A stretch of 64,000 nucleotides of DNA from Odontocerum albicorne (GCA_949825065.1 OX463846.1:4483366-4547365); one strand, 5' to 3'. Counted from the first letter of the stretch, positions 10,488-22,251 are shown. Notes: generated by a model not told the origin, from the letters alone. Program-made: numbers and translations.

Positions 10488-11195
10488 TATTTATTCATTC
10501 AACACTTTTATTGCAAATATAATCTGGCGGGATTATTGCCAGGCGGTAATCTCTTCCAGCCAACCAGACAAAGTAAATGAAGCAAGTTACATGGTTGCAT
10601 AAATTATTCAAATGACTATTCATCCCCACGAAATCCATGAACACATACGTGAGCACATGCCCACGAACCCCACAAAGACGGACAATCACCCGAACATTAT
10701 TTTTCATATAAAATGAGATATCATCAACCAAAAGGAAAGGAATGGATGGTGGAGAGGAAAGGAAAAGAAAAATCAGGAATGAAACACGTTATTTTACTGA
10801 CTAGAAATTAAGAGTTTTTTCAGTCGCTTCTTAAAGCATGCCAAGGACGGAGCGAGTCTTATATTGGTTTGTAACTGATTTCAGAGTCTCACTGCATGGA
10901 CAGTAAAGGACGGCGTAAAGAAAGAGGAGCGGTGAACTGTAAAGGCCAATAAACAAGCTCTGTTTGAGCGTAGCGCTTATCCATGATTGGAAAGACGCTG
11001 AAAATTTTCGGCGAGATAAGAGGGTGTGGCGGGACAGTTAAAGATGTTATACAATAGAGACGGTATGTGAATTTGGTGTCTATTTCTTACATTCAACCAA
11101 TTCAATGCCTTCTGGTATGAAGTAATATGGTCGTACTTTCGTAGGTTGAAAATGAATCTTAGGCACACATTTTGAAGACGCTGTAATTTGTTCAA
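10488..11195 (-). mobile_element. LINE-A 3' end with RT C-terminal region
   Basis: Best-preserved coding piece of LINE-A. The minus-strand frame at 10977-11198 reads LQRLQNVCLRFIFNLRKYDH and, later, LLYNIFNCP...YLAENF, a standard C-terminal region of CR1/Jockey-type RTs. The frame then breaks before the RLWNQL tail. The 3' UTR follows down to a tail near 10488. Confidence 0.82.
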
Positions 11196-11372
11196 CACAG
11201 AGTTTTTTCAATCGTTTCTTAAAGCATGCCAAGGACGGAGCGAATCTTATATTGGTGTGTAACTGATTCCAGAGTCTCACTGCATGGACAGTAAAGGACG
11301 ACGTAAAAAAGAGCGGTGAACTGGAAAGGCCAATAAACAATATCTGTTTGAGCGTGGCGCTAGTCCATGATC
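11196..11372 (-). mobile_element. Second, partial LINE-A copy abutting the first
   Basis: Repeats the segment at about 10811-10990, giving IGLSSSPLFFTSSFTVHAVR and LWNQLHTNIRFAPSLACFKK. On the minus strand it runs straight into the LNKLQRLQN part of the neighbouring copy. This is tandem duplication or insertion at the same spot; neither copy is complete. Confidence 0.7.
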
Positions 11373-11921
11373 GGATATACTTACTAAGAATTATAACTTA
11401 TTTAGTGATGATCAAAATTAAAGCTCTCTAAATAACATTCCTCTTTTTCCTTTCGGTTTTCCTCTACCACAACTCCTACTCACGTTTATATAGAAAAATG
11501 GTTTATTTAGTCTTTCATCGATGCAAACCACCTGAATGAGCTCTTTGTCAACTTATTTGATGCATATTTTTTACCACTTATTCAATTATCACTTATTATT
11601 AAATGTCTTATTTTGTCATACGTCGACACACAACACATTCTTCCCGGTGTACACATTTAATGTTTTAATTTTTCCCTCGCCCATGTAACATTATTGGGAC
11701 GCTATTGTATTGTAAATCACAATTTTATTATTATCCTGCGTTTGACAGATACAATTCTTTTGGACAGGTTTCATTTGTGGAACCAAGGTTTATTGGGTAT
11801 TTTAACCTGAATACTCCTGTTAACAGCAGCCTCATTACTACTAGACAGTTGACAGGCCTTTGACCAACTGATGAGTAAACGTTTTTTGGCCTGCGATATG
11901 ATTTCCTACGTTGAAGTTATA
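11373..11921. other. No gene seen
   Basis: A+T-rich with no frame, repeat partner or tRNA-like block noticed. Confidence 0.4.
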
Positions 11922-11923
11922 TA

Positions 11924-12451
11924 CGAGGGTCATCCAGAAAGTAAGGTTACATCATTTATGTAGGATAGAAAAATGCTTGCATTTAATTGAAATTCACAAA
12001 TATATTAAACTATTTTTCAACGTAATCGCCGTCGAGATCGAGACATTTCTGTTATCGGGGCACCAGCTTTTGTATGCCAGTGTCATAGACCTCCGCCTCG
12101 TCGTGAGTATCAGTACGGCCTTCTCTGAACAACCTTACCCACTTCATGACATGTTGTCGGCTCATCACATCACTACCATAAACTTCCACGAGCTGCCGAT
12201 GGATATTCGCGGCGGTATTGTTCTGCGAAGTAAAAAAACTGATGACCGCGCGGGTCTCGCACGGACGAGAGTTGGCGGGAGCGCACGACGACTTCTCCAT
12301 CAAAATAATTTACTGTGACTGAACAAAATGGTCGACAAACACGCGGGACCAAACAAACTGACCGTCAGGATCCCCCCTGCACCAACTTTGAAACAAAAAA
12401 TTTCCCCCGGCCTCAGGAGCCCTTGTAACCTTAGTTTCTGGATGACCCTCG
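11924..12451 (-). mobile_element. Mariner deletion derivative (about 530 bp)
   Basis: Same inverted termini as the element at 4610, flanked by TA (11922-11923 and 12452-12453). The minus-strand frame 12303-12052 keeps the N-terminal region (RAVISFFTSQNNTAANIHRQ...SRQHVMKWVRLFREG) then fuses DEA directly to EVYDTGIQKLVPR at the C-terminus. All catalytic residues are deleted in frame, so the product would be at most a DNA-binding fragment. Confidence 0.9.
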
Positions 12452-12453
12452 TA

Positions 12454-13261
12454 GTTTAATGGGGAGAATCGGAGATTATTGAATTGCCGATTAATTAATT
12501 AATTTCCGTGTACCTATACTCTGAAGAGCGGGAATTCACTCAATTGTGTTGTTTTCGTTTTTATTCTGAAGAGTAAGATTTCACGTAAAAAATATCAGCT
12601 AAATTCAAGAAGTTATACGATAGTGTTCTAACGGTACTAAGAAAATCTTTGAATAATACAAAATACTGTGAATTGGATGAGAGGCAGAAATCATGTGGTT
12701 TATTTAAAGCTAAATATGATCTGAACACTCAACTGGCAGTTGAAGAAGAATTTTTGTATTGCAGGAGGGTACAAAAACATATCTCCGCCATTAATTATTT
12801 CTTAATGAGCAACAACATTCTCGCAGATTCAGCAATGCCCTGAAAATAAATGTTGTACAAAATCGTAACATCTCAAAAATATCTAATTCCCGAGAATATG
12901 CAGTTCTGGATACAAACGATGAAGGTGCGATGGGACTAAGATCTCGGCAGCATCAGCTAGCGGTGGTTACAAAGACCTACCGCACTAATAACACTTCACA
13001 CCCGAGGGAACGACGCTCGTTTATCATAAGCGCCGCACTTTTAGCCGGAACCGGTTTCTGCCTTAGCTCTTCGAAGAGTATTTATAGCGTTCCGTATGAA
13101 TTTATTGTACAATATGTTAATAAGTAACCGTAACACTGGGAGTGACTATACCTCGCCGTCTTGCGCCGCATACCTCAAGTTCAGTGAGCGCATCATCGTC
13201 TTATCGAAGGGAATGGGCTAAATAGTCGATCGGGTGATAGTTGTTACTCTTGATAATCTTA
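12454..13261. other. Unique stretch, mixed composition
   Basis: A 64-codon frame at 12649-12843 shows no known motif. 12920-13250 is clearly more GC-rich than its surroundings and has no repeat partner here; a conserved non-coding element is possible. Confidence 0.35.
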
Positions 13262-13345
13262 TCGGCGGCCGTGGCCTAACGGTTAGTATCCACGATAAGC
13301 AAGCAGCCTCCCAGATTAGATTCCTAGCGGATTCAATTCCGGACT
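13262..13345 (+). repeat. tRNA-like SINE head fragment
   Basis: GTGGCCTAACGGTTAG resembles an A box and GGATTCAATTCC a B box, at tRNA-like spacing. It is not a good cloverleaf, so a SINE relic rather than a tRNA gene. Confidence 0.5.
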
Positions 13346-13429
13346 CGTTAAACTATTAAATTGTTTTACATCTGAATTTAAGTTTTTTCTGTAGATTATA
13401 AATAAATCCGAACAAGCTATCCATCACTT

Positions 13430-13944
13430 GTAGCCAATCGCTTAAATTAAATAAATTTGAAATCAAAAGTGATATTAATTGAAATTTAATTGCAGAAAAC
13501 ATGAAAAAGACATCGGCCGACGTTCACAAAATTTGCAAAGAGACCACCTCAAACGAATGCCCGCGAGCTACTGAAGCGAGAGAAGCGAGCGAGCTAAGAT
13601 TCTATTTCTTGCGTTCCCATATACTGAAGTAGATAGTGAGACGTGAATAGCGTTGCTTCTCACCCATAGCGGTTTATTTTAGAATGAATATACCTACGTC
13701 ACACACTGGCACACGTTTGATTGTATTGGTGAATTTATTCCCGATTTTCACAAAATATCTCTGATGTGACCGATAAGTGCTAATCATTATTAATATTATT
13801 TTTTCATTCAATGCGTAAATGTTTTCCGGAGGAATACCTTAAATCTGAAGCCAGTATTTATCATATTTTTAGAGATATTAAAGTTTGTTAATTGAAGTTT
13901 TTAGAAGCAATGCGTACTAGTTACACATCACAGGGAAAGAAGGG
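13430..13944 (+). mobile_element. TTAA-type MITE, 5' truncated
   Basis: Starts inside the family at TAGCCAATCGCTTAAATT and ends CACATCACAGGGAAAGAAGGG followed by TTAA (13945-13948). Same family as 27259-27921, 38948-39569 and 43154-43761. No coding capacity. Confidence 0.75.
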
Positions 13945-13948
13945 TTAA

Positions 13949-14429
13949 AAAACAACAATTAAGTTCAGTTCAATCTCTCCATCAACCGTGATGTTATGAG
14001 GGGCACAATAATTCGCTATAAAGCGCAATCTACACAAGAATTTATAATTCTTTTTTGTTTATGAGTGTGACGTCACGTAGTAACAAAGATAGAACTCCCC
14101 AAAAGGGACTCCTCCCGTGGCGACACGCCTGAGTGAAAAACGAATAGAAGCGACAGCCAACTGAAGTTCGGCGTCACGGGAGAAGGAAAATTAAAAATAA
14201 AGCTATGTAAACTTTGCCCAGTGAAAAGCTTTAGCAGATTAAACGTGCCTATCATCATGGAAATTAAATCTCCTTACCATCGGAACTTTAGGTTTGATTT
14301 GTCGAGACTGTCGGCTTGCTGAAGTGCAACAGCTTTCACATAATAAACCAATACACGTACTGGCGTCTTCTATCCACAGAATGGCTGACAATCACGCTTA
14401 ATTAGCATGGATAGTAATATATATATATA
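13949..14429. other. No gene seen
   Basis: Includes a short AT dinucleotide run near 14418-14430. Confidence 0.4.
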
Positions 14430-14640
14430 TGTTAAATATAGGTTTATTGATAGCAACATAATATGTACATAATATATTTAAATACACTTAAAAATCCACC
14501 TACATGGCAGAAAATAAATTTAGGAGAGAAGCTATCAAAAGGTCTGGGCTCATGTAATAACAACCCTCGGCCAAGATACACCCCACCAATATAGGGCGAG
14601 CCCAGCCACAGGGACACTAGATGTTTTTCAGCCCACACCC
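14430..14640 (-). mobile_element. Family E retroposon 3' end
   Basis: On the minus strand: GGTGTGGGCTGAAAAACATC, then GGCTCGCCCTATATTGG and TTGCTATCAATAAACC with a TTTA-type tail. Copies lie at 23.2, 38.6 and 46.1 kb. The minus frame (14444-14809) is open but carries no known domain. Confidence 0.6.
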
Positions 14641-14748
14641 TAATAACATATGGTATCATTTTAAATCTCTCATTTTTACATGTGTACTGATATGTATTGA
14701 ATACACAGCACCGGAACGGAAGGATTTTTTTGGCACAGGAAGGGAAAG
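14641..14748 (-). mobile_element. TTAA-type MITE end fragment
   Basis: Reverse copy of the left ~100 bp of the TTAA family, ending GGCACAGGAAGGGAAAG before TTAA at 14749-14752. It lies directly against the family E repeat. Confidence 0.6.
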
Positions 14749-14752
14749 TTAA

Positions 14753-15354
14753 TGAACGTTTTAGATACAAAGGTATTTTTATCTGATTCCCTTCAACAAG
14801 ATGATTCACAAAACTCAGCCAACATTTTTACCGTTGGAGTATTCTTCAAAACATGCTCGTAGATATTAGTGGTCATCAATATCAGAATTAATCATTAGCT
14901 TTCATTTTTTTACAATTAAACAATAACAACAAAATTCCAAGCTGTCTTCGCCCATCATTTCCGAAATGCATGTCTTCATTTGGCCCACGTCAAGAATTTA
15001 TGGCAACCTTTCATACATTAATTATCCAATTTTTTATTCAACCCCTCGAGCCATAAATCTGTGGCTCCGCTTGTTTGTCAAAACCGCACCGCACCTATCG
15101 CTATAACCCAATTAAACTGTAATGGTTCATCATTTTTCATATCAGTCGTATAAATTATATAATCTGCGATCTGACAGCATAAAGCAAAAACTAACCACCA
15201 TCACACGGGTATCTAAATTGATCAAGCTTCTTGTCTATCTCTTTGAGCATATCAGGGGTTGTGAACAGAGAAATATTATTATAATAAGTCTGGTAGAATC
15301 TTTTACTGATTGATTGAATAATTCAGGGGTGGTCAATAGGGAAATTTTAACAAA
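14753..15354. other. No gene seen
   Basis: Unique A+T-rich DNA; 14940-15080 is somewhat more GC-rich. Confidence 0.4.
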
Positions 15355-15845
15355 TCCTTTATTTATTTTTATTTATTTAACACTTTTATTTCAAATACAA
15401 TCTGGCGGGCTTATTGCCAGGCGGCAATCTCTTCCAACCAACCATACAAAAGTAAATGAAACAAATTACGTGGTCGCATATATCATTCAAATGACTATCC
15501 ATCCCCACGAAATCCATAAACACATACGTGAGCATATATCTCATACCTACGAACCCCGCAAAGACGGACAATCACCCGAACATTTTTTTTCATGTAAAAT
15601 GAGATATCATCAATCAAAAGGAAAGGGAGGGATGGTGGAGAGGAAAGGAAAAGAAAAATCAGGAATGAAACATGTTATTTTTCTGACTAGAAAATAGAGT
15701 TTTTTCAGTCGCTTCTTAAGGCATTCCAAGGACGGAGCGAGTCTTACATTGGTTTGTAACTGATTCCAGAGTCTCACTGCATGGACAGTAAAGGATGACG
15801 TAAAAAAAGAGGAACTGGAAAGGTCAATAGACAATCCTTATACTG
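15355..15845 (-). mobile_element. LINE-A 3' end
   Basis: TTTA tail at 15355-15380, the TTGCCAGGCGGCAA hairpin, 3' UTR, then the RLWNQLQTNVRLAPSLECLK tail of RT on the minus strand (about 15834-15690). Confidence 0.78.
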
Positions 15846-15904
15846 AATGTAAACTGATTGGTTGTAAAAAGTAGATATGGAATATAATCGTCGCATTACA
15901 TATT

Positions 15905-16010
15905 CCAAGGTGCATGACCGCACGGTAATGCACTTAACTTCCGTGCGGAAGATCTTCAGTTCGAGCCCCGCACTGCACTACTCCCCTCGAATGACACTGG
16001 CCCTTTTTCG
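15905..16010 (+). repeat. tRNA-like SINE head, second class
   Basis: CCGTGCGGAAGATCTTCAGT followed by TCGAGCCCCGCACTGCACTA aligns with the module repeated at 41.85 and 42.15 kb (B-box-like GGTTCGAATCCC there). Confidence 0.55.
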
Positions 16011-16324
16011 GTTTAATGGTTGGGGTAGAAGGATGGATACCTATGATTTCGGTCATAGCTGTTCTTTGAAAAAAAGGAAAGAAAAAAATAACATGCCGGT
16101 GTGCTCCGATCGATCAAGTACTGTGGTGTGTCTGGTAAGTTTGCTGGTGTGCAACCGATAACTCACTTAAAAAAAGCTCTATTGCACAACTTTGCTCTCC
16201 AACTGAATTGATGATGGAATGGGGATGGGATTCTCGACTTCGAAGCCCAGCAAGGACGACGACATATTCTGTATTCTTAGTGAACGCAATCAATTTAACA
16301 TTACTCACTGGTATTGCTCACCCA

Positions 16325-16455
16325 CAATGCTCATCACATATGGCAATCTCTTCCATCCAATTAGAAAGTAAGTGAAAAGCAGACAAGAACTTTTTTTTTA
16401 ATCTGGAACCAATGGGAATCGAACCACAGCCCCTAGATCTTACCAACTAGGCTAA
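16325..16455 (-). mobile_element. SINE, reverse copy
   Basis: Reverse of the 8.4 kb SINE: tail TGGCAATCTCTTCCATCCAA, then head block GGGAATCGAACCACAGCCCC and CTTACCAACTAGGCTAAGG. Middle part missing. Confidence 0.65.
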
Positions 16456-16500
16456 GGATGTTGGAAAAGTGATATTGTAAGATTTACGTTTGTGTAAATA

Positions 16501-17025
16501 AAGGGTCTTTCAAATTGAGCGTTTTTTTTTTATTCTTGGATAAAACACAGATGGCGTCGTGAACTAGCCTGGGTCTTGTGACATTTGGAAAGTGTAATGT
16601 ATGACATGTATAAAAATGAAGTATACAATACAACAACGCGTTTAAATTGTTGAATTATTTTACGAGTATGTATTGTAATCTCCGGAAACGGTGATGATAA
16701 TTGGCCACCAAGATCATGTAATCTGACACCGGTGGACTATTTTTTTCTGGGGTTACGTGAAAAGCCAGGTCTATAAGGATGACTGCCAAACAATTCCTGA
16801 GCTGAAGGACGAAATTATACGCGTTATTGGTGAGCTAGAACCGCAATTATGCCTAAATGTCATCGAAAATTTGTGGAACTGCAAGAGGTGGACATTTGGC
16901 GGATATTGTTTTCGTGTGTTTAAATGTCATACATTATACTTCAATAACCAATAAAAAAAATTAAATCAAAGTAAATTGTGTGTTTTATTCAAGAATTTAA
17001 AAAACGCTCAATTTAAAAGACCCTT
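16501..17025 (+). mobile_element. Mariner-like element, internally deleted
   Basis: Inverted ends AAGGGTCTTTCAAATTGAGC and, reversed, AAGGGTCTTTTAAATTGAGC lie inside TA duplications (16499-16500 and 17026-17027). The interior keeps only the transposase C-terminus. 525 bp. Confidence 0.85.
16695..16953 (+). pseudogene. Mariner-like transposase C-terminus
   Basis: WPPRSCNLTPVDYFF matches the last catalytic region of insect DDE transposases (the final acidic residue falls in PVDYF). A T-run frameshift follows, then VKSQVYKDDCQTIPELKDEI and IRVIGELEPQLCLNVIENL. The upstream catalytic residues are deleted. Confidence 0.8.
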
Positions 17026-17027
17026 TA

Positions 17028-17961
17028 TGAAAGGATTTGTATTTAAAACAAGCAGGTGAAAAGTTTTATTAAAGAATCCACTTCGTCACAGGCCTTGCTT
17101 AGTAAAACAATTTTCTTTATACACAAAATGAAGGCATTAAGCATTGTTATGTTATTATACTTTACGATTCCCCACTCTATTAAAACGGTGTAAATGTTAA
17201 ATAACACTGTATGTATTGAATAGTAAAAAATAAAAAACTTGTCATATATCATTAGCTTTTTAGCGAATTCCCGATTCACGATCAACTATCAAATAGATTA
17301 TTTTAACAAAATTGCACACAATAATATCCGATAGATCCCCTTGGGGTATGCAAAATCAATTCGCATGCATAATAAATTATCAATATAAAAACGGTTTACT
17401 CTAAGTGGCCATCTATTGATTTAAGGAAGAGGCTCTCAACTACTTCTGGTTTATGGCTGATGATAAAATTAATTTGGCAATGTTATATATTATTATGGCG
17501 TGAATGCGATTCTTACGACATGGGCAAAGACGCCGCTTTTATCTTGTTAAAAGTAATAAAAGCCAACGATCAACGATAATTTGTGAAATTCAATAAATAT
17601 TTTCAAGTCGACTTGTAACTTTGAATTTTGAAACAGACATATTTTCTTTCGACTTTATTTTTATTGATTTGTGGTGTGAAATTCGTCGATTTATTTTCTT
17701 ATTCGCATATTTATCTTTTGAAATTGTGCCAGTGACACGTAAATTATTTATTTTAATTTTATTAGATACAGTTATATGAACACAAAAAAAATTATGTGAA
17801 ACATAGTATTTATTTTGTTACAATCTACGGTACTTTATTGACCATTTAAAAGGTGACAAGGATAATATTCAAATTACTATTATGAGTATAAATACAAATT
17901 GTCACCAAAACTATAAACATTTACATGAATTAAGAAAATATCAAAAAGCAGTACGCCAGTA
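17028..17961. other. No gene seen
   Basis: Very A+T-rich. The 80-codon minus frame at 17043-17285 is low complexity and not supported as a gene. Confidence 0.4.
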
Positions 17962-18183
17962 CCCGGCGGTAAATAATACACATCGAGCTTAAGAAAGAGA
18001 CTGTCAGTCATAATCGGCTAACTTCGGTTTTGTAGAGCGTCGTCTCTGTCATTCATACACGTGTCCCGTCGCGATCTGTCAGTCGTTGTCAAACGTTCTA
18101 AGGACAGAGACGACGCTCTACAAAGCCGAAGTTATGGCCGACAGTCCCTTTCTTAAGCCCGGTGTGTATTACCTTCCGCCGGG
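17962..18183. mobile_element. Fold-back MITE with TA duplication
   Basis: Inverted arms of about 85-90 bp start CCCGGCGGTAAATAATACAC at the left and, reversed, CCCGGCGGAAGGTAATACAC at the right. They share CTTAAGAAAG and GTAGAGCGTCGTCTCTGTC. TA lies at 17960-17961 and 18184-18185. 222 bp, no coding sequence; consistent with a Tc1/mariner-mobilised MITE. Confidence 0.85.
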
Positions 18184-18517
18184 TAATGTACGTATTACTC
18201 ACCACGCTTAAACACAGCTGAGACAGGTCAAGGGTCAGGTAAGCAAAGGATTGCTAATAAGACGTTATATATTCAGGATCCAACAATCTAGAGAGTCGTC
18301 CTGTCTTGTTGAACATCCTTATATCAATATTTTTGTTTTAATATATATTTCCGCTCCAGATCATTTAACATATTTACCTTTTTTAAAATCATATTTATAA
18401 GATTAAATAAAAATACAGTTAATTATGAAGCATGTTGGAGTTGAGCAGTATGACCTGGCGAGCTCATGTATATTAAAACACTTGAAATAGTATAAAAAAC
18501 ATAATGGGTTCCTGTTT
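18184..18517. other. No gene seen
   Basis: A+T-rich, no frame or repeat partner noticed. Confidence 0.4.
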
Positions 18518-18595
18518 TGTTGGGTATCGTCGGGAATCGATCCAGAAACCGCCGGGTAACAGATAACCATTCTACCAGCTGTGCCTCGAAGTTCG
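18518..18595 (-). repeat. tRNA-like block, reverse
   Basis: GGGAATCGATCCAGAAACCG with CATTCTACCAGCTGTGCCTC reads, reversed, as an A box followed by a B box. Likely a SINE head; it does not fold as a full tRNA by eye. Confidence 0.45.
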
Positions 18596-18622
18596 TTGTG
18601 TAATTAAAGAAATCTAAGCACT

Positions 18623-18795
18623 ACTTTCGTTGCATAAAGTACAGCCTAACGGGTGTATTGCCATGTAGAAATTTCTTACATTCAACCAAAAATATGTTAA
18701 AGAGGCGTTATAGAAAAACCAGATTGGTACCCTTCTGGGTGTCAACTGAAATCGAACCCGCAACTCCCGAAATGAATGACAGGCGTCGTCATACA
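18623..18795 (-). mobile_element. SINE, reverse copy
   Basis: Tail block GTATTGCCATGTAGAAATTTC, then GAAATCGAACCCGCAACTCC (reverse of a B box). Same family as 8.4 kb. Confidence 0.65.
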
Positions 18796-19817
18796 CTGTA
18801 CCTACATACTTTTTTGGTTTGCGTCGTATTTTTTTCGTAAAGAAAATTGAAAAAAAATATGTATTCCGTCTTTAAAATTACGCCAAATAACTACTTAAGC
18901 AATTTTGGTAAGCTACTACCTTCCATAATAATATATAGTATATTCAGAACGTTTGCTTTTAAGTTAGCACCGAAAATTTTGCTCCGATGACATCTATCCG
19001 AGAAATACAAAACTACAACACTTTTCGGATAAGATATTATTATGAAAAAAATATATTATTTCAACTTAAAACATGTACACAATGCAATGCAATTATCTGA
19101 ATTAAGTTTTTTCGCAATTCGTAGAATTACGAAGACGAAAATTATAGTGTTCATCTTAACAATATGTAATATTTCTTAAAATAAATACAAGCCATCAAAA
19201 TTGATATTCAATTATGCCGTAAAAAAACTCCGATTTCAAGAACATATGTCAGTCATTTAATTTATGTACAAAATGCCGCAAGCACGTATTATTATCTTTA
19301 CAAATAACATTCAATTTTCGTTTAAGGAAAAGCTAAAGATCAAAATTCGCGCTTGGTAAAGCAATACATTTTCATTTTGAATAAAAAAATCGTTTATGGA
19401 AATTGTCAGGCACCGCATTGAATAACAATATTCATTGTTATTAAAGCAACTTTGAAAAAGTAGCGCTATTACAGCTACTTTTAAATCTAAAGTAGCATGC
19501 TACTCAAGCATCCTTAGTAAACAGTAGTAATGAAGTTACTCTACAGCTACTTACTTTTGAAACAAAGTGTGCTTCTTTTCACTAACGACAAAATTCATTG
19601 TTATTAAAGCTTTGTTATTAAAGCTTCTTTGAAAGATGGCGGGAGAGTAAGTTATGAAAGACTGTTAAAAATCTTTATTTTTCTTTCTTGTTTCTTTGTT
19701 GCCATTCACTCATCAAGAATGTTCTTCGATATTATACACCCATTAATAAATTTACAAAAAAAAAAAACATCGAAAATTTTAACACTTATGAATAGTAATT
19801 GATTCTATGTGAAAAAA
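18796..19817. other. A+T-rich stretch with a small flanked insertion
   Basis: No gene seen. 19448-19592 is rich in AGTAGC/GCTACT words and is flanked by an 18-bp direct repeat, ATTCATTGTTATTAAAGC (19430-19447 and 19593-19610). Confidence 0.45.
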
Positions 19818-20408
19818 TTAAAATAAGACTTCACTCATATAGTATTTATTGTACATTAAGAGCAAATTCTTATTTCTACTACAAAATAAGACTTCACTCA
19901 TATTTATTGTAAATTAAGGGCAAATTGTCATTTCTCCTACAAAATAAGACTTCACTCATATAGTATTTATTGTACATTAAGAGCAAATTCTTATTTCTAC
20001 TACAAAATAAGACTTCACTCATATTTATTGTAAATTAAGGGCAAATTGTCATTTCTCCTACAAAATAAGACTTCACTCATATAGTATTTATTGTACATTA
20101 AGAGCAAATTCTTATTTCTACTACAAAATAAGACTTCACTCATATTTATTGTAAATTAAGGGCATATTGTCATTTCTCCTACAAAATAAGACTTCACTCA
20201 TATTGTGGAATAAGGGCAGATTGTCATTTCTTCTACAAAATAAAACTTCACTCGTATTTATTGTAGATTAATGGCAGATTGTCATTTCTCCTTTAAAATA
20301 AAACTTCACTCATATTTATTGTAGATTAAGGGCAGATTGTCATTTCTCCTACAAAATAAAACTTCACTCATATTTATTGTAGATTAAGGGCACATTGTCA
20401 TTTCTCCT
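19818..20408. repeat. Dimeric tandem array (63 + 58 bp units)
   Basis: A-type units of 63 bp (with ATAGTATTTATTGTACATTA) alternate with B-type units of 58 bp (with ATATTTATTGTAAATTAAGG). Unit starts: 19881, 19939, 20002, 20060, 20123, 20181. The array then continues with B-like units only (20235, 20293, 20351). About ten units, all beginning ACAAAATAA-ACTTCACTC. Confidence 0.9.
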
Positions 20409-20439
20409 ACAAAAGTAGATATATGTTGCTATTTGCTTA

Positions 20440-20990
20440 ATTTATACTTACATACATATCATCATGCCGGGTCCCTTGCGAAGTGGGCAGACAGAATAGA
20501 TCTCTAAACTTTTTCATCCAGTCAAATAACTTTCGACTCCTTCATCACATCACGTCATGCGCAATCTTACGTTATTCATACTTCTTATATTACCTTCTTT
20601 TCCATTTTAATCTAATCCATTTTATCCAACCATGTTTTCCACGATCTATCTCTTACCGACGACTTATATACTCGCTTAGTCATTCTTTTGTCATTCATTC
20701 CACCCACATCTCCAAACCGTCGTAAAGCTCGCTTCTTTGTTTTACTTAAAACAAATATTTTATTCATTCATTTCTTATGTCTTCGTTCCGCCTTGTTTCT
20801 TACATTGACACTCCACATTTTCTTCTTAGTGCACGCATCTTCACAGCTTACCTTCCTTATCCTTCACAGCTTACCTACCTTATCCTTCTTCTGCCAAATC
20901 CAAGTTTCTATCTTCAATTCATCAAGGTGGGCCACCAACACACGTTTTTTTTATTCCCATTTTCGCTACTTTAAAATTTGCGAATAAAAC
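20440..20990 (-). mobile_element. LINE-C-like decayed copy
   Basis: The 3' terminus at 20460-20500 carries the reversed CTGCCCACTTCG...GGCATGATGATA ending typical of LINE-C. Upstream minus-strand DNA is G/A-rich like LINE-C coding sequence, but no intact motif remains. Confidence 0.4.
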
Positions 20991-21208
20991 TTGAGAATTC
21001 GAATTAAAAATTAATGAGATAAAATGAAATTCATTTTTAAATTCTGTACCACTTGTCTCATGCAGTCGATTAAACAATTATTCAAACTATTATTTAAATT
21101 TTATCATAAATATTTCAATCACGTTGTAGCCGTAACATTAAACTGTATTTTTTGTGAAAATTTCAAAAGTACGAGAATGTATCCCCACCGTCACTGAACA
21201 CTTTATAC

Positions 21209-22243
21209 CAGGCATGGCCAACCCCCGTCTCGCTAGATTGTTTTGTGCGGCCCGCGAGTTTTTTTTATAAATCAATATTTAAATAAGGAAATAACAGGGT
21301 TGTTTAATAATCGCGACGTACTCTAGATTTCCGACACGATGAATAAGATTTATGTAAAAATCTTATTTAAATGTGACCAAAAATGATAGTAATATTTATT
21401 TATGTATTTATTTTTTCAAAACAGGCTTAGCCCAATTACTTTGAAAATACAAAACATCAAAAAAAGAAGAAAAATTACATAGAGGGGAAAAACTAAGTTA
21501 AAAAATTATATAAAATAAAAAATAATGCATATGCATACAAACGAGTAAATAAATACACACAAACATATTACACACATATATAGTATTCAGTCATTTAGGT
21601 ATGTTGATGATTGCCTTATAACGCGCTCAATCTAAGAAGAAAATTTACTTTTGCTTTTGGTAATATAATATTACCCATAGACAAAAATTTAAAAGACAAC
21701 ACTATATAATATATGTAACATACATATTTATATCTTATGTATAATAGGTACCCAAAATAATACTTGTGTTTATTTATTTTGGTATTTATGTAATATGCAC
21801 ACACATAATCTGAATTGTATTTATATTCAATACAACACAAAAAATAATATAATAATTTGTTAACCCTCATGGTTCATCCCTGAAGTCCTTTGGCCCACAA
21901 ACCAAGGGTCCCGGCTTCGATTCCCTGTGGTATGACATTTTTTTCAGTGTGATTTGAGGCTGGTAAGATCGAGTATACCTAAAATATACTTTAATGGCAC
22001 TTTGTAGCAGCATATTAGCTTGCCAATGGTATACTTGCCATAGTGCATTTAGGATGGTAGGGATAAAGTCACGAAAAACAACAATACAGCACTATATAAA
22101 TCAGGATAAATTGGAGCACGTCACTTCGTTTGCAGAAATTCTAATTGTATATGCATATGAATTAAAAAAAAATATGCGTGCGGCCCACGAGCCTTACTCA
22201 ATACCGGTTTTGGCGCGCAACTCAAAAAGGTTGGTCACCCCTG
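21209..22243. mobile_element. hAT-like element, decayed
   Basis: The left end reads CAGGCATGGCCAACCCCCG and the right end, reversed, CAGGGGTGACCAACCTTTTT, a hAT-type end pair. Flanking 8-mers (CTTTATAC and ATTTTACC) match poorly, so the target duplication is decayed or the ends are misplaced. No transposase; a tRNA-like block sits inside. Confidence 0.55.
21880..21935 (+). repeat. tRNA-like block inside the hAT-like element
   Basis: CCCGGCTTCGATTCCCTGTGG resembles a B box with the acceptor side of a tRNA-derived SINE. The A-box part is poor. Confidence 0.4.
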
Positions 22244-22251
22244 ATTTTACC

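Noticed and set aside
16501..16800. Intact mariner transposase
   Set aside because: Only the C-terminal part is present and a T-run frameshift breaks it; upstream catalytic residues are deleted.
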